From NCBI GenBank assembly GCA_045631485.1, contig JAZQUU010000023.1, positions 1 to 63,707 on the forward strand: DNA of 63,707 nucleotides, written 5' to 3'. The notes under the pieces are model-generated. The model was not told where the DNA came from, ran no database searches, and saw only the letters and a list, made by a program, of their open reading frames with translations. Positions 8,602 to 17,577 of this stretch are shown piece after piece. The position numbers and the translations under genes were made by a program. The stretch comes from SIG452 sp045631485. Lineage in GTDB: Bacteria; Bacillota; Clostridia; UMGS1840. Numbering within the stretch: position 1 is the first letter of the stretch; each line of letters begins with the position of its first letter.

Positions 8602-9222
8602 TTAGAGTTGATAGAAATTGCGATTTACTTCTTCCGAGAAAACGGTGGCGTTGGTGGTTTCGGTTAAATCGGCAACAAATCTTTGATAGCTTCCTTCCTC
8701 AATGTAGTATCGCATAGTGATTTGGTCTGCATATTCCACATCAATTTTTCGGCAATCGTGCTTTCTTAGAATGTGCTCCACCGTGCCGAATAAATGATAG
8801 GGGCAATCAATCTTAAATTCCACACATTCTGCCATGGTAATTACTGCCGAGGCACTCACACCCTCGTGGGCGGATTTGGAATAAGCACGGATTAGTCCGC
8901 CTGCACCCAATAAGGTTCCGCCAAAGTAACGAACCACAATGGATAGGGTATCGGTGATTTCGCCTTTGGATAACACCTCAAGCACAGGCACCCCTGCGGT
9001 GCCCTGGGGTTCTCCGTCATCGGAAAAACGCTGAATCTGATTGTTTCGGATGCGGTAAGCAAACACCACGTGAGTGGCATCATAATATTTTTTTCGAGCC
9101 GCCTCTAAATGTGAGAGGGCTTCTTCTTCGCTTGTCACGGGATAGGTCAGCGAAATGAAACGGGATTTTTTCTCAATAATCTCGCATTCACTGGCTTTCA
9201 AAACGGTTTTATAACTGCTCAT
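8602..9222 (-). CDS. yigZ: YigZ/IMPACT family protein
   Basis: About 206 residues of UPF0029. The N-terminal domain carries KKSRFI, DATHVVFAYRI, FSDDGEPQGTAG and VVRYFGGTLLGAGGLIRAYS; a C-terminal DUF1949 ferredoxin-like domain follows. Bacterial members are proposed to act on translation or tRNA, but the function is not settled. The start lies inside the hflX coding region. I favour ATG at 9222; an in-frame TTG at 9231 is closer to the AGGAG sequence but gives an unusual N-terminus. It is co-transcribed with hflX. Confidence 0.9.
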   Translation of the reverse strand: MSSYKTVLKASECEIIEKKSRFISLTYPVTSEEEALSHLEAARKKYYDATHVVFAYRIRNNQIQRFSDDGEPQGTAGVPVLEVLSKGEITDTLSIVVRYFGGTLLGAGGLIRAYSKSAHEGVSASAVITMAECVEFKIDCPYHLFGTVEHILRKHDCRKIDVEYADQITMRYYIEEGSYQRFVADLTETTNATVFSEEVNRNFYQL

Positions 9223-10450
9223 AGGGGGCAATCAGCTCCTCTTTTCCGTAAACGGTAAGTTCTTGATATTCGTTTTCGTATTTGGTGTCCAACACTTTTA
9301 ACTGGTCGTGAATTCTTGCCACCAGATAAGATTTATCGTAGGGAATCCGAATCACTTTTTCCACCTCGGTGGTACGGGTTAATTCGGTGATTTTTTGGAG
9401 TAATTCATCAATATGGAATCCCGTTTTTGCAGACACCATAATGCTGTCTTTTTCGGAAATGAATTCCTCGGTTAAGTTGTCGGTTTTATTATAGACCAAA
9501 AGGGTGGGCTTGGATTCTGCGCCTAAATCTTTTAACAGGTTTTCCACCGTCTTTTTGTGGTTTGGCAAGTTTTCGTCGGTGGCATCCATTACGTGAAGCA
9601 ATAAATCTGCCTCGCAACATACTTCCAAAGTGGATTTGAAGGCTTCCACCAAATGATGGGGAAGCTTACGGATAAAACCAACTGTGTCGGTTAAAACCGC
9701 CAAGCGGTCATCAGCTAAGGTCAGCTTTTTGGATAAGGGGTCCAAGGTGGCGAACACCATATCCTCCACATATTGCTCGGAACCTGTTAAAGCGTTTAAC
9801 AACGAAGATTTTCCTGCATTGGTATAACCAACCAATGCCACATTTACCACTTCGTTTTTGGCACGCTGTTTTCGTTGGGTTTCACGATTTTTTTCAATTT
9901 CTTTTAGTTCTCTGCGAAGATTTGCAATTCGTTCACGGATGTGGCGCTTATCGGTTTCCAACTGAGTTTCCCCGGGACCACGGGTACCGATTCCGCCTCC
10001 CAAACGGGAGAGGGACGTACCAATCCCGGAAAGACGAGGCAGATGATACAAAAGCTGCGCCAACTCTACCTGACATTTCCCTTCACGGGTGGTGGCACGA
10101 AGGGCGAAGATATCCAAAATTAAACGGGAACGGTCAATGACACGAACATTTAATTCTTCTTCAATATTTCGGGTATGGGAGCCGGAAAGCTCGCAGTCAA
10201 ACACCACCAGGTTGGCATCCAACTCTTCCACGGCGTTTTTTAATTCCTCAATTTTACCTTTCCCCAACACGGTACGGGTGTCGGGTGCTTCACGGTTCTG
10301 GGTGATTTCTCCCACCACCTCGGCACCGGATGCTTCGCAGAGCGCTTTTAATTCCTCTAAGGATTCGGGGTCGGAGTCTTCCAGTTTTCCCGTTCCCAAA
10401 AACACACCGCACACAATACATTTTTCAATTTTATCAGTCAATGGATTCAT
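9209..10450 (-). CDS. hflX: Ribosome-associated GTPase HflX
   Basis: 413 residues. The N-terminal glycine-rich HflX domain contains VLGKGK and GGGIGTRGPGETQLETD; a coiled region leads to the G domain with P-loop GYTNAGKSS (208-216), the DTVGFI G3 motif and the NKTD G4 motif. HflX binds the 50S subunit and splits stalled or heat-damaged ribosomes. The start ATG abuts the stop of the upstream HAD gene and has AAAGGAACG. It overlaps the yigZ start downstream, so the three genes are tightly coupled. Confidence 0.96.
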   Translation of the reverse strand: MNPLTDKIEKCIVCGVFLGTGKLEDSDPESLEELKALCEASGAEVVGEITQNREAPDTRTVLGKGKIEELKNAVEELDANLVVFDCELSGSHTRNIEEELNVRVIDRSRLILDIFALRATTREGKCQVELAQLLYHLPRLSGIGTSLSRLGGGIGTRGPGETQLETDKRHIRERIANLRRELKEIEKNRETQRKQRAKNEVVNVALVGYTNAGKSSLLNALTGSEQYVEDMVFATLDPLSKKLTLADDRLAVLTDTVGFIRKLPHHLVEAFKSTLEVCCEADLLLHVMDATDENLPNHKKTVENLLKDLGAESKPTLLVYNKTDNLTEEFISEKDSIMVSAKTGFHIDELLQKITELTRTTEVEKVIRIPYDKSYLVARIHDQLKVLDTKYENEYQELTVYGKEELIAPYEQL

Positions 10451-11269
10451 TTAAATCGTTCCTTTATCCAGCATTTCTATCACGGTTTTTATCACGTGTT
10501 CTTCGCAGGTGACGGGCAATACCACATCTGCTGTTTCCTTTAAACCGGGGTTTGCATTGGCAACGGCAATTCCGCAACCTGCAACCTGAAGCATTTCTTT
10601 ATCGTTCATATTATCTCCCACCGCATAGCATTTATCGGGAGAAATGGTTAATATGTTTAAAAGTTCGGTTAAGGCAGCCCCTTTATGCACTCCGTGGGGC
10701 AACAATTCAAAATAATGCTCCTCGCTTCGTACAAAACTGTATTGGGGATAGAGAGGCGGAATCATTTTTTCCAGCATATCAATTTCATGGGTTTCTGCCG
10801 CCATTAACACCTTGCACCAATCGGGAGTTTCTTCCTGTAAGGAGTGCCATTCGATTTTGTTATCGGGAAAAATTTTTTCGTCGCTAATATGTTTTCTCAC
10901 ATAGGGATTATCCACGAAAAATAGGATTTCTTCGGGGATAAATGCTTCTATTCCCAACCAGGGGAATTTTTTATGAATTTCGTTCACAACCTCTTTATAG
11001 TTTCCCGAAAGACACTTTGCGTACAAAAATTCATTGGTCATCGGATTTTTGATGACACCGCCATTATGGGAAATCACGGGTAAATCAGGAGTCAATTCGT
11101 CAAAATAGCTTTCTAAAGACTGATACACTCTTCCCGATGCTACGGTGAATTTTCCGCCGTTTTCTCTGAAATAGCGGATGGCATCCAGGTTTTCTTTGGA
11201 GATGGTTTTTTCTTCGGTTAAGAGGGTTCCGTCCATATCGGAAACTAAGAGGATTCCGTCAAATTTCAT
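10451..11269 (-). CDS. Cof-type HAD-IIB phosphatase
   Basis: 272 residues with HAD motif I SDMDGTLL, a motif II region VASGRV, a large alpha/beta cap, and motif IV GDNMNDKEML. Cof-type enzymes dephosphorylate small sugar phosphates, pyridoxal phosphate or flavin precursors; the substrate here is unknown. It is the first gene of the eight-gene operon running to 5641, with a promoter at 11312-11340 and a GAAAGGAA ribosome binding site. Confidence 0.92.
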   Translation of the reverse strand: MKFDGILLVSDMDGTLLTEEKTISKENLDAIRYFRENGGKFTVASGRVYQSLESYFDELTPDLPVISHNGGVIKNPMTNEFLYAKCLSGNYKEVVNEIHKKFPWLGIEAFIPEEILFFVDNPYVRKHISDEKIFPDNKIEWHSLQEETPDWCKVLMAAETHEIDMLEKMIPPLYPQYSFVRSEEHYFELLPHGVHKGAALTELLNILTISPDKCYAVGDNMNDKEMLQVAGCGIAVANANPGLKETADVVLPVTCEEHVIKTVIEMLDKGTI

Positions 11270-11311
11270 AAATTGATTCCTTTCGGTTGCTAAAAATTTG
11301 CATACATAATT

Positions 11312-11340
11312 ATTATACTATAATTTTCTTAGAAATTCAA
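11312..11340 (-). promoter_or_regulatory. Promoter of the HAD-hflX-yigZ-mtaD-azlCD operon
   Basis: On the minus strand: TTGAAT (11335-11340), 17-base spacer, TATAAT (11312-11317), about 40 bases before the HAD start codon. Confidence 0.8.
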
Positions 11341-11443
11341 GCTTTTTCTGAAATTACAAGAGACCAGTTATCTTTTTTGGCAATTTTTGTTGGAGAACGT
11401 AGTTTTTCCTTGCTTTTTGCAGGAAATGATAGGATTTTATGAG

Positions 11444-11473
11444 TTGAATGGGAGTATCCTGCTATGTTATAAT
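11444..11473 (+). promoter_or_regulatory. Promoter of the DUF6514-like gene
   Basis: TTGAAT (11444-11449), 18-base spacer, TATAAT (11468-11473) with the extended -10 dinucleotide TG one base upstream. Confidence 0.75.
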
Positions 11474-11531
11474 AAAACGGTACTGATTGATGTATCAGTT
11501 TATTTTGCTAAAAAGCAGGGAGGAATCCGTT

Positions 11532-11783
11532 ATGCTCATAAAAACTACCGTGATGAAAAAGATGATTCGATTTGAGAATCAGAAATATCGACTGACCTAC
11601 ACCCTTCTTTCGGAGGATGATGTTCGTTATGGAATTAAGGTGACCTGTCGATATGGGAATGTCATAGAATCCGAGAACATTTGGTTGGGAGAAAATCGGA
11701 AGAATGCGTTGAAAATTCTGTACCTGTTTGCCAAGGAAACGGTCTTTCCCGTGGCGCTTAGAGAAACTTACGAAAATTTATAA
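11532..11783 (+). CDS. DUF6514-like small protein
   Basis: 83 residues from the ATG at 11532, chosen because GGGAGGAATCC lies directly before it; the longer in-frame start at 11487 has no such site. The body reads YRLTYTLLSEDD, YGIKVTCRYG and a final LYLFAKETVFPVALRETYENL-like helix, which fits the pattern of a small cytoplasmic family (DUF6514) common in Clostridia. Function unknown. It is monocistronic with its own promoter and shares a terminator with ftsZ. Confidence 0.65.
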   Translation: MLIKTTVMKKMIRFENQKYRLTYTLLSEDDVRYGIKVTCRYGNVIESENIWLGENRKNALKILYLFAKETVFPVALRETYENL

Positions 11784-11791
11784 GGCACAAA

Positions 11792-11821
11792 AAAACACCT
11801 CTCAGGGATGAGAGGTGTTTT
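11792..11821. terminator. Bidirectional terminator between DUF6514-like gene and ftsZ
   Basis: Stem AACACCTCTC / GAGAGGTGTT (11794-11803, 11810-11819) with AGGGAT loop, A-run before and T-run after. It closes both the small plus-strand gene and the dcw cluster. Confidence 0.9.
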
Positions 11822-11834
11822 CAATTTTATAAGA

Positions 11835-12965
11835 TTAGTTTAAGCCGGTAATCCAATCGGGAACATCTAAAACGTCATCTTTTTTTGCAGGAGCTTCAGA
11901 AGCGGGAGCGGACTGCATAAAGGAGGGAGCTTCGATGGTTTCAACAACCGGTTTTTCCACTTCTTTTTTGGTGGTTCCGAAGTGAGGGATGTTGAAATGG
12001 TCACGGAATACTTCATTGGAAGCAAAACCGGTAGCAATAACGGTAACTTTGATTTCGTCTTTCATGCTTTCGTCGATTACTGCACCGAAGATTAAGTTTG
12101 CATCCGGATCCACATGTTCCTGAACTAAGGAAGCCGCCTGGCTTGCTTCAATCAAGGACATATTCGGGCCACCGGTGATATTAACCAGCACGCCTTTTGC
12201 ACCGTCGATGGAAGTTTCCAAAAGCGGACTGGAGATTGCGGAACGAGCAGCTTCTTCTGCTTTGTTTTCGCCGCTTGCCATACCGGAGCCCATGTGAGCA
12301 TAGCCGGTGTTCTTCATAATGGTTTTAACGTCTGCAAAGTCACAGTTGATTAAGCCGGGAACCACGATAACGTCGGAGATACCCTGCACGCCCTGACGAA
12401 GCACATCATCAGCGATGCGGAAAGAATCTTTTAAAGTGGTGCTTTTATCAACTAAGCTTAAAAGTTTATCATTGGGGATTACGATTAACGCATCCACAAA
12501 TTCTTTTAAATTTTCAACGCCTTTTTTAGCAGCGTTGCTTCTTTTCATACCTTCAAAAGCAAAGGGTTTGGTAACCACACCAACGGTTAAGATACCCATT
12601 TCTTTTGCAACGGATGCAACCACGGGAGCTGCACCGGTGCCGGTACCGCCGCCCATACCTGCAGCGATAAATACCATATCGGCGCCTTTGATTACCTGAG
12701 CGATTTCTTCTCTGTTTTCTTCAGCTGCTTTTTCGCCGATTTCGGGATTTGCGCCTGCACCCAGACCTTTGGTAATTTTTTCACCGATTCTTAATTTGGT
12801 CTGTGCTTTGGAATTATGTAATGCCTGATTATCTGTGTTGATTGCAATAAATTCCACCTTGTCCATATTATGGTCAACCATGGTGTTTACGGCATTGTTA
12901 CCTGCACCGCCAACTCCGATGACCTTAATTTTTGCAAAGGTGTCTAATTCATTATGGTATGCCAT
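11835..12965 (-). CDS. ftsZ: Cell division protein FtsZ
   Basis: 376 residues. Tubulin-type GTPase with IKVIGVGGAGNNAVN near residue 13, the tubulin signature GGGTGTG (105-111) and the T7 synergy region NCDFADVKTIM. The C-terminal linker leads to a terminal peptide LDVPDWITGLN, which occupies the place of the usual conserved tail that binds FtsA or SepF. It polymerises at midcell as the Z-ring. It is the last gene of the dcw cluster but has its own promoter (13050-13078) and an AGGGAGG ribosome binding site. No ftsA precedes it. Confidence 0.98.
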   Translation of the reverse strand: MAYHNELDTFAKIKVIGVGGAGNNAVNTMVDHNMDKVEFIAINTDNQALHNSKAQTKLRIGEKITKGLGAGANPEIGEKAAEENREEIAQVIKGADMVFIAAGMGGGTGTGAAPVVASVAKEMGILTVGVVTKPFAFEGMKRSNAAKKGVENLKEFVDALIVIPNDKLLSLVDKSTTLKDSFRIADDVLRQGVQGISDVIVVPGLINCDFADVKTIMKNTGYAHMGSGMASGENKAEEAARSAISSPLLETSIDGAKGVLVNITGGPNMSLIEASQAASLVQEHVDPDANLIFGAVIDESMKDEIKVTVIATGFASNEVFRDHFNIPHFGTTKKEVEKPVVETIEAPSFMQSAPASEAPAKKDDVLDVPDWITGLN

Positions 12966-13049
12966 AGTCTGAAAAACCTCCCTGAATGTTCTATCTGAAA
13001 CTTACATTTTTTCATAGAAAATATGCGCAATTATACATACTATTCTCAT

Positions 13050-13078
13050 ATTATAACATTCTTTTTTTGAAATTGCAA
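13050..13078 (-). promoter_or_regulatory. Dedicated ftsZ promoter
   Basis: Minus strand: TTGCAA (13073-13078), 17-base spacer, TATAAT (13050-13055) with extended -10 TG. It lies in the 150-base gap between sbp and ftsZ and would let ftsZ be expressed above the rest of the cluster. Confidence 0.8.
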
Positions 13079-13115
13079 GTCCATTTCCGAAAAAAATGTA
13101 AAAAAACTGTAATTT

Positions 13116-13502
13116 TTAAGTGGGATTGGTTTGGTCAAGTTCTTCCACAGTAAGTTGTTTTTTGCGGGAAGAATATTTTTCCACATAGAAACGGCGGATG
13201 AAACCGAAATTCTGAAACATTCTGGTTCCGAACACAACCACAATTGCAACATACAGGTCCAATCCGAGCTTTTCGCCAAGATAAATGATGAAAGCTGCCA
13301 ATGCGGCATTTCCGAATAAACCGGTGATAAAAATAATCATGGAAAAACGCTTGTTGAGAATTGCGGAAATTCCGCCCAGAACAGAGTCAAGCGCTGCCAG
13401 AATGGCAATTGCCATATAAACTGAGTAAGCAGGGTTGATGCTCCAGGGAATATAAAGCCCCACAAGACAACCCAAAATAAGTGCTAATAAGGGAAGTAAC
13501 AT
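13116..13502 (-). CDS. sbp: Small basic protein (DUF1290)
   Basis: 128 residues with three to four hydrophobic helices and the family core YMAIAILAALDSVLGGISA followed by KRFSMIIFITGLFGNAALAA. Sbp genes lie beside ftsZ in many Firmicutes and encode an integral membrane protein of unknown function. The start ATG at 13502 has AAAGGCGG upstream and follows the DUF881 gene by 18 bases. Confidence 0.92.
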   Translation of the reverse strand: MLLPLLALILGCLVGLYIPWSINPAYSVYMAIAILAALDSVLGGISAILNKRFSMIIFITGLFGNAALAAFIIYLGEKLGLDLYVAIVVVFGTRMFQNFGFIRRFYVEKYSSRKKQLTVEELDQTNPT

Positions 13503-13520
13503 AGAATCGTCCGCCTTTCG

Positions 13521-14246
13521 TTATTTCTTGGTGGTGGGAGTGGCGTATTTGAAATTGATAGCACCCTTATAAGCAGGCACCACAACCTTTTCTGCGGTTT
13601 TTACATCCACTTCGCAGTATGCGGCGATATCCGCAACCACACCGCCTTTAAAGAGTAATGCGGATTCCAGAGTTTTGGGGTCGCCGATGGCGTTGATCAC
13701 AAAGGGGGCACCGGTACGCACATTGTTGATGCTTAACACAGACCCCACACATCTTACCTCGGAAACAGAGGTCAAACGTTCGCCGTTGATGGAAATGGCT
13801 TCCGCACCTGCATCTTTTAATTCGTTGATTACAAGCAGAATGTCGGAATCGTGGAGCCAGTACAGACTTTCGGGTTCACCGGGGAGGGGTGTTTTGTTGC
13901 CGTCGTTCATTTTTACCACCACACCGGGTCCTTCCACCTCTTTCATACCTGCTAAGATTTCGGCATTATCCAGCTGTTCTTTTAAAATACTGGTGGTGGT
14001 ATTGGTGTCTGCAATTGCTTCCTTGTACTGGTCTAAATCGTTTTTGATTCGTTCGTAATCCAGATAAAGTGCTTCGTTTTTCTCTTTTTCTTTCTGATAC
14101 ATATTCTGGAGTTCTGCGGCACGAAGACCACTGATAGTTCCTGCGCCGTTGTTTTTATGCACACTTTTTAACTGAATGGTGATGGCAAATCCGAGCACCA
14201 CACAAACAAGTCCCAATGCAACCTGTGCTTTCCATTTGTTATTCAT
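13521..14246 (-). CDS. DUF881 (YlxW/YlxX-like) membrane-anchored protein
   Basis: About 241 residues: one N-terminal transmembrane helix (QVALGLVCVVLGFAITIQL), a coiled coil rich in Glu, Lys and Asp, then the DUF881 domain with VEGPGVVVKMNDG, LLVINELKDAGAEAISINGERL, PFVINAIGDP and a final beta segment. Family members sit beside division genes in Firmicutes; the role is unknown. The start is ATG at 14246, which overlaps the divIB end by 8 bases; an in-frame TTG at 14285 is less likely. Confidence 0.9.
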   Translation of the reverse strand: MNNKWKAQVALGLVCVVLGFAITIQLKSVHKNNGAGTISGLRAAELQNMYQKEKEKNEALYLDYERIKNDLDQYKEAIADTNTTTSILKEQLDNAEILAGMKEVEGPGVVVKMNDGNKTPLPGEPESLYWLHDSDILLVINELKDAGAEAISINGERLTSVSEVRCVGSVLSINNVRTGAPFVINAIGDPKTLESALLFKGGVVADIAAYCEVDVKTAEKVVVPAYKGAINFKYATPTTKK

Positions 14247-15024
14247 ATTCTTTAAACACCGCCTTATATTCGTCAATAAATTCAATCGTTCCTGTTTTTT
14301 CGGCAGGGATTTCTGCCATCACTTCTTTTAAAAATTTGATTTTATAGGTGTAATTGGAGCCGTTTCCGATGTCGGCCGTAATTGCGTTTTTAAAATGAAG
14401 GAAAATATCTCCTCGCAAGATAGCGAGCTTGTCCACACTGTCGGACATTGCTTGTGAAAACAATTCCTTGGAGATGGTAAGCATCAGGGTAACCTCATCG
14501 GGGTCGGTGGTATCCACAATGTCTCCCACTCGGAACTGTTCCACCTGCACTCCTTCGATGGCGGGGACGCCGTATTTACTTCGTTCACTGGTGGTATCTA
14601 AAATTTTCCCCGTTTCATCCACAATGATATACAACGATTCTCCGCAAAGAATCTGTGCGATGGGTTTGCATTCGGAAATCACAATGGAAACCTTGTCGGG
14701 GAACGCTCGGGAGACAGATACCTCTTTTACGAATGAAAGAGAGGAAATGTTATTTGTCACCGTATCCGTTCGGAATGTGAAAATGTTGGTTCCCACGGCT
14801 AAGCCTGAGGCATCAAGCACTTTTTCGGGTGTTAAAAGCTCAGTTCCCGTTACTGTGATTTCGTGGATATAAAAAGCAGGCGTTAAAAGACCGATTGCCA
14901 ATGTTAAGCCGAGTAACAGCAGCGTAACAAGCAATGTGGTTTTGAACACCTTGTTTTTCTTATGCTTTTTTCGTGTGGAACGCGGTTGGGCAGAAAAGTT
15001 GCCCAACCCCATTGCATCTTTCAT
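14239..15024 (-). CDS. divIB: Cell division protein DivIB/FtsQ
   Basis: 261 residues with a basic cytoplasmic N-terminus (RSTRKKHKKNK), one transmembrane helix (about 30-50), a POTRA domain beginning FYIHEITVTGTELLTPEKVL, and a beta domain with ISECKPIAQI and the VDETGKIL motif. It belongs to the FtsQ-FtsL-FtsB subcomplex that controls septal peptidoglycan synthesis. It lies in the normal place after murA and overlaps the DUF881 gene. Confidence 0.9.
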   Translation of the reverse strand: MKDAMGLGNFSAQPRSTRKKHKKNKVFKTTLLVTLLLLGLTLAIGLLTPAFYIHEITVTGTELLTPEKVLDASGLAVGTNIFTFRTDTVTNNISSLSFVKEVSVSRAFPDKVSIVISECKPIAQILCGESLYIIVDETGKILDTTSERSKYGVPAIEGVQVEQFRVGDIVDTTDPDEVTLMLTISKELFSQAMSDSVDKLAILRGDIFLHFKNAITADIGNGSNYTYKIKFLKEVMAEIPAEKTGTIEFIDEYKAVFKEYE

Positions 15025-15079
15025 AGGGAACTCCGTTTTATGATAGATTTCTCCGAAATTCGGAGTGTGATTTCATGGT

Positions 15080-16387
15080 TTAGGGGATGATTTGCTTGCA
15101 CCATTGGACGTTTTTTAACACAGTTGGTTCCGCTTTTACGGCGATTTCTGCTTTGGCACCCAGAGAACGAAGCTTTACAATCATATTTTCGTAGCCTCGT
15201 TCAATGTGGTGAACATCGTCGATAACGGTTTGCCCTTCGGCACACAGAGCGGCAATCATTAAAGCGGCACCCGCTCTTAAATCCTTGGCACACACTTTGG
15301 CGCTATGCAGGGCATTAACGCCGCGGATTCTTGCGGTGTTGCCCGAAATTTTGATATCAGCACCCATTTTTCTTAATTCTTCCACATGGTTGAATCGGTT
15401 TTCAAAAATATTTTCCACAATCATGCTGGTTCCTTTTGCACGAAGCAACGCCGCCATCATAATGGCTTGTGCATCGGTGGGAAACCCCGGATGGGGCATG
15501 GTTGCAATCAGATTGACGGGTTTTAGCTGAATCGGTGCTGCCACGGTTACTGCACTGCCGGAATGAGGAATCGTGTAGGCACCCATTTCTCCGAGAGTGA
15601 GAAAGATTTTTTCCAAATCTGCCACGGGGGCATTGGTTAACTGTATGGTACTGCCCGTTGCTACCGCAGCACAAAGATAGGTGGCGGCTTCAATACGGTC
15701 AGAGGATATTCGGTATTCGCAGTCGGAAAAGTTTGTTTGGGGAAGAATGCGAATCGTGTTGGTTCCTGCTCCCGAAATGCAGGCACCTGCCGTGTTTAAA
15801 AAGTTTTGCAAATCCACAATTTCAGGTTCTCTGGCAGGATTTTTGAGGATGACGGGGCCGTCTGCTTTTAAGGCGGCAATCATCACATTTTCGGTTGCAC
15901 CCACACTGGGAAAAGAGAGTTTATATTCCCCGCTTTTGATGGTGGGAGCCTTGCAGAAAATCCCGTTGGCATTTTCCTGAATCAAAACGCCCATTTGAGA
16001 TAATGTGTTCAAATGAATGTCGATGGGGCGCTTTCCAAGCTCGCAACCGCCGGGATAAGAGATGTTGGCATAACCGAACCGATTGATAAAAGCACCTAAG
16101 AATATAATAGAAGAGCGGAGCTTTCTCATTAGTTCCGACGGGACTTCGGGCTTTGCATCAAACCCGGAATCCACGGTAATGGTACCTTGTTCCATAGAAA
16201 CATGATACCCCAGATATTTCAAAATGTCAACGGTGCATCGAACATCCGAGATATCAGGGCAATTATGTAACACGGTTTTCTTTCCTGTGATAATGGTTGC
16301 CGCAAGAATGGGCAACACAGCGTTTTTGGAACCGGAAATGGGGACGGTGCCCGAAAGCTTTCTTCCGCCTTCAATCAGGTATCTCAT
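15080..16387 (-). CDS. murA: UDP-N-acetylglucosamine 1-carboxyvinyltransferase
   Basis: 435 residues, full length. SGSKNAVLPI near residue 18 binds UDP-GlcNAc; the active-site loop PGGCELGKRPID contains the catalytic Cys115 that fosfomycin attacks in the family; RAGAALMIAALCAEG near the C-terminus is also typical. It transfers enolpyruvate from PEP to UDP-GlcNAc, the first committed step of peptidoglycan synthesis. The ATG at 16387 has AAAGGTG. In this cluster murA stands where murC and murB often occur. Confidence 0.97.
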   Translation of the reverse strand: MRYLIEGGRKLSGTVPISGSKNAVLPILAATIITGKKTVLHNCPDISDVRCTVDILKYLGYHVSMEQGTITVDSGFDAKPEVPSELMRKLRSSIIFLGAFINRFGYANISYPGGCELGKRPIDIHLNTLSQMGVLIQENANGIFCKAPTIKSGEYKLSFPSVGATENVMIAALKADGPVILKNPAREPEIVDLQNFLNTAGACISGAGTNTIRILPQTNFSDCEYRISSDRIEAATYLCAAVATGSTIQLTNAPVADLEKIFLTLGEMGAYTIPHSGSAVTVAAPIQLKPVNLIATMPHPGFPTDAQAIMMAALLRAKGTSMIVENIFENRFNHVEELRKMGADIKISGNTARIRGVNALHSAKVCAKDLRAGAALMIAALCAEGQTVIDDVHHIERGYENMIVKLRSLGAKAEIAVKAEPTVLKNVQWCKQIIP

Positions 16388-16437
16388 AGTTTCACACCTT
16401 TCTTACAGTTTCATTATATGAAAGGCGTGGTTGTTTG

Positions 16438-17535
16438 TTACGCTCGGGATGCGATTTTTTCAACAAGTTCCCCGATTCTTTTGTCACCATCGGTGAGAGA
16501 CAAGGGAGTAAGCGCATCAGACATCCCGGATAGTTTTTCGGGATTGTTTATCAGGTTGGAAAGGGATTCGTATAATTTTTCGCCCGTCAGGTCGGATTCT
16601 GCAATTTTTACGGCACCGCCGAGGGTTACCAGGGCGTGAGCATTTTTATCCTGATGATTTGCCGTCACATTGGGGGAGGGAATCAGGATAGACGGTTTTT
16701 TCAGTGCGCAAAGCTCGGAAACCGTCATTGCACCTGCACGGGTAACGGCAACATCACAAGCCGTCAAAACGGCAGGCATATCGTCGATATATTGAGTGAT
16801 ACGAATCTGATTGGGATCAAAGGAAATATCCTTGATTTTTGCTAAGAATTCATCGTGATAACGGCTTCCTGTTCCGATAATAAGGTGGATGCCGTTCTCT
16901 TGTGCCTTGGGAATCAGCGTTGCAAAGGCATCGTTTAATTTCTGAGCACCTAAGCTTCCGCCAAAGCAGAGGACTACGGGTGCGTTTTCGGGCAGATTCA
17001 GTTTTTTGCGGGCATCTTGTTTGTTGATGGCCAAAAAGTCCTGACGAATGGGATTTCCGGTCAACACAGAGCGCTCGGGATGCTTTAAAAACGGTTTTGC
17101 TTCGTAAAATGCCAGGGCATAGATTTTTGCCCATGCGGAAAGCAGCTTCGTGGTCAGACCCGGATAGGCATTCTGCTCGTGAATGAGAAACGGAATGTGC
17201 TTTTTGTGCAAGGCATACATACTGAGAGCGGAGATGTAGCCACCTGTGGAAACCCCCACATCGGGACGAAAATCCTCCACCACTTTCTGAATGCTTTTGT
17301 ATGCTTTATAATCGGTTGCAAGAATTTTAAAGTTCCGAAGCAGATGCTTTCTGTCCAGTCCTTTGGAGAAAAATCTGTGATAAACACATCCTGTTTTGGA
17401 ATACAGTTTTTCCTCCAGAGCTCCGTCGGAACCGATATATAACACTTCGGCACCCTGATTAACAAGCCAGGTGCCGATGGCAATTGCGGGGTTAATATGA
17501 CCGGCGGTACCGCCGCCGGAAATCAGTGCTTTCAA
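16438..17535 (-). CDS. murG: UDP-GlcNAc:lipid I N-acetylglucosaminyltransferase MurG
   Basis: 365 residues. GT-B fold with the N-terminal GGGTAGHINPA motif, STGGYIS, HEQNAYPG, the second glycine-rich motif GGSLGAQKLN, and RAGAMTVSELCAL. It converts lipid I to lipid II at the inner face of the membrane. The start codon is TTG at 17535, 8 bases after GGGAGG; no ATG precedes the conserved glycine motif. It lies between ftsW and murA. Confidence 0.97.
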   Translation of the reverse strand: MKALISGGGTAGHINPAIAIGTWLVNQGAEVLYIGSDGALEEKLYSKTGCVYHRFFSKGLDRKHLLRNFKILATDYKAYKSIQKVVEDFRPDVGVSTGGYISALSMYALHKKHIPFLIHEQNAYPGLTTKLLSAWAKIYALAFYEAKPFLKHPERSVLTGNPIRQDFLAINKQDARKKLNLPENAPVVLCFGGSLGAQKLNDAFATLIPKAQENGIHLIIGTGSRYHDEFLAKIKDISFDPNQIRITQYIDDMPAVLTACDVAVTRAGAMTVSELCALKKPSILIPSPNVTANHQDKNAHALVTLGGAVKIAESDLTGEKLYESLSNLINNPEKLSGMSDALTPLSLTDGDKRIGELVEKIASRA

Positions 17536-17577
17536 AAAAAACGCCTCCCGTTTTTTGAAAAAGATTTTAAGAAATGA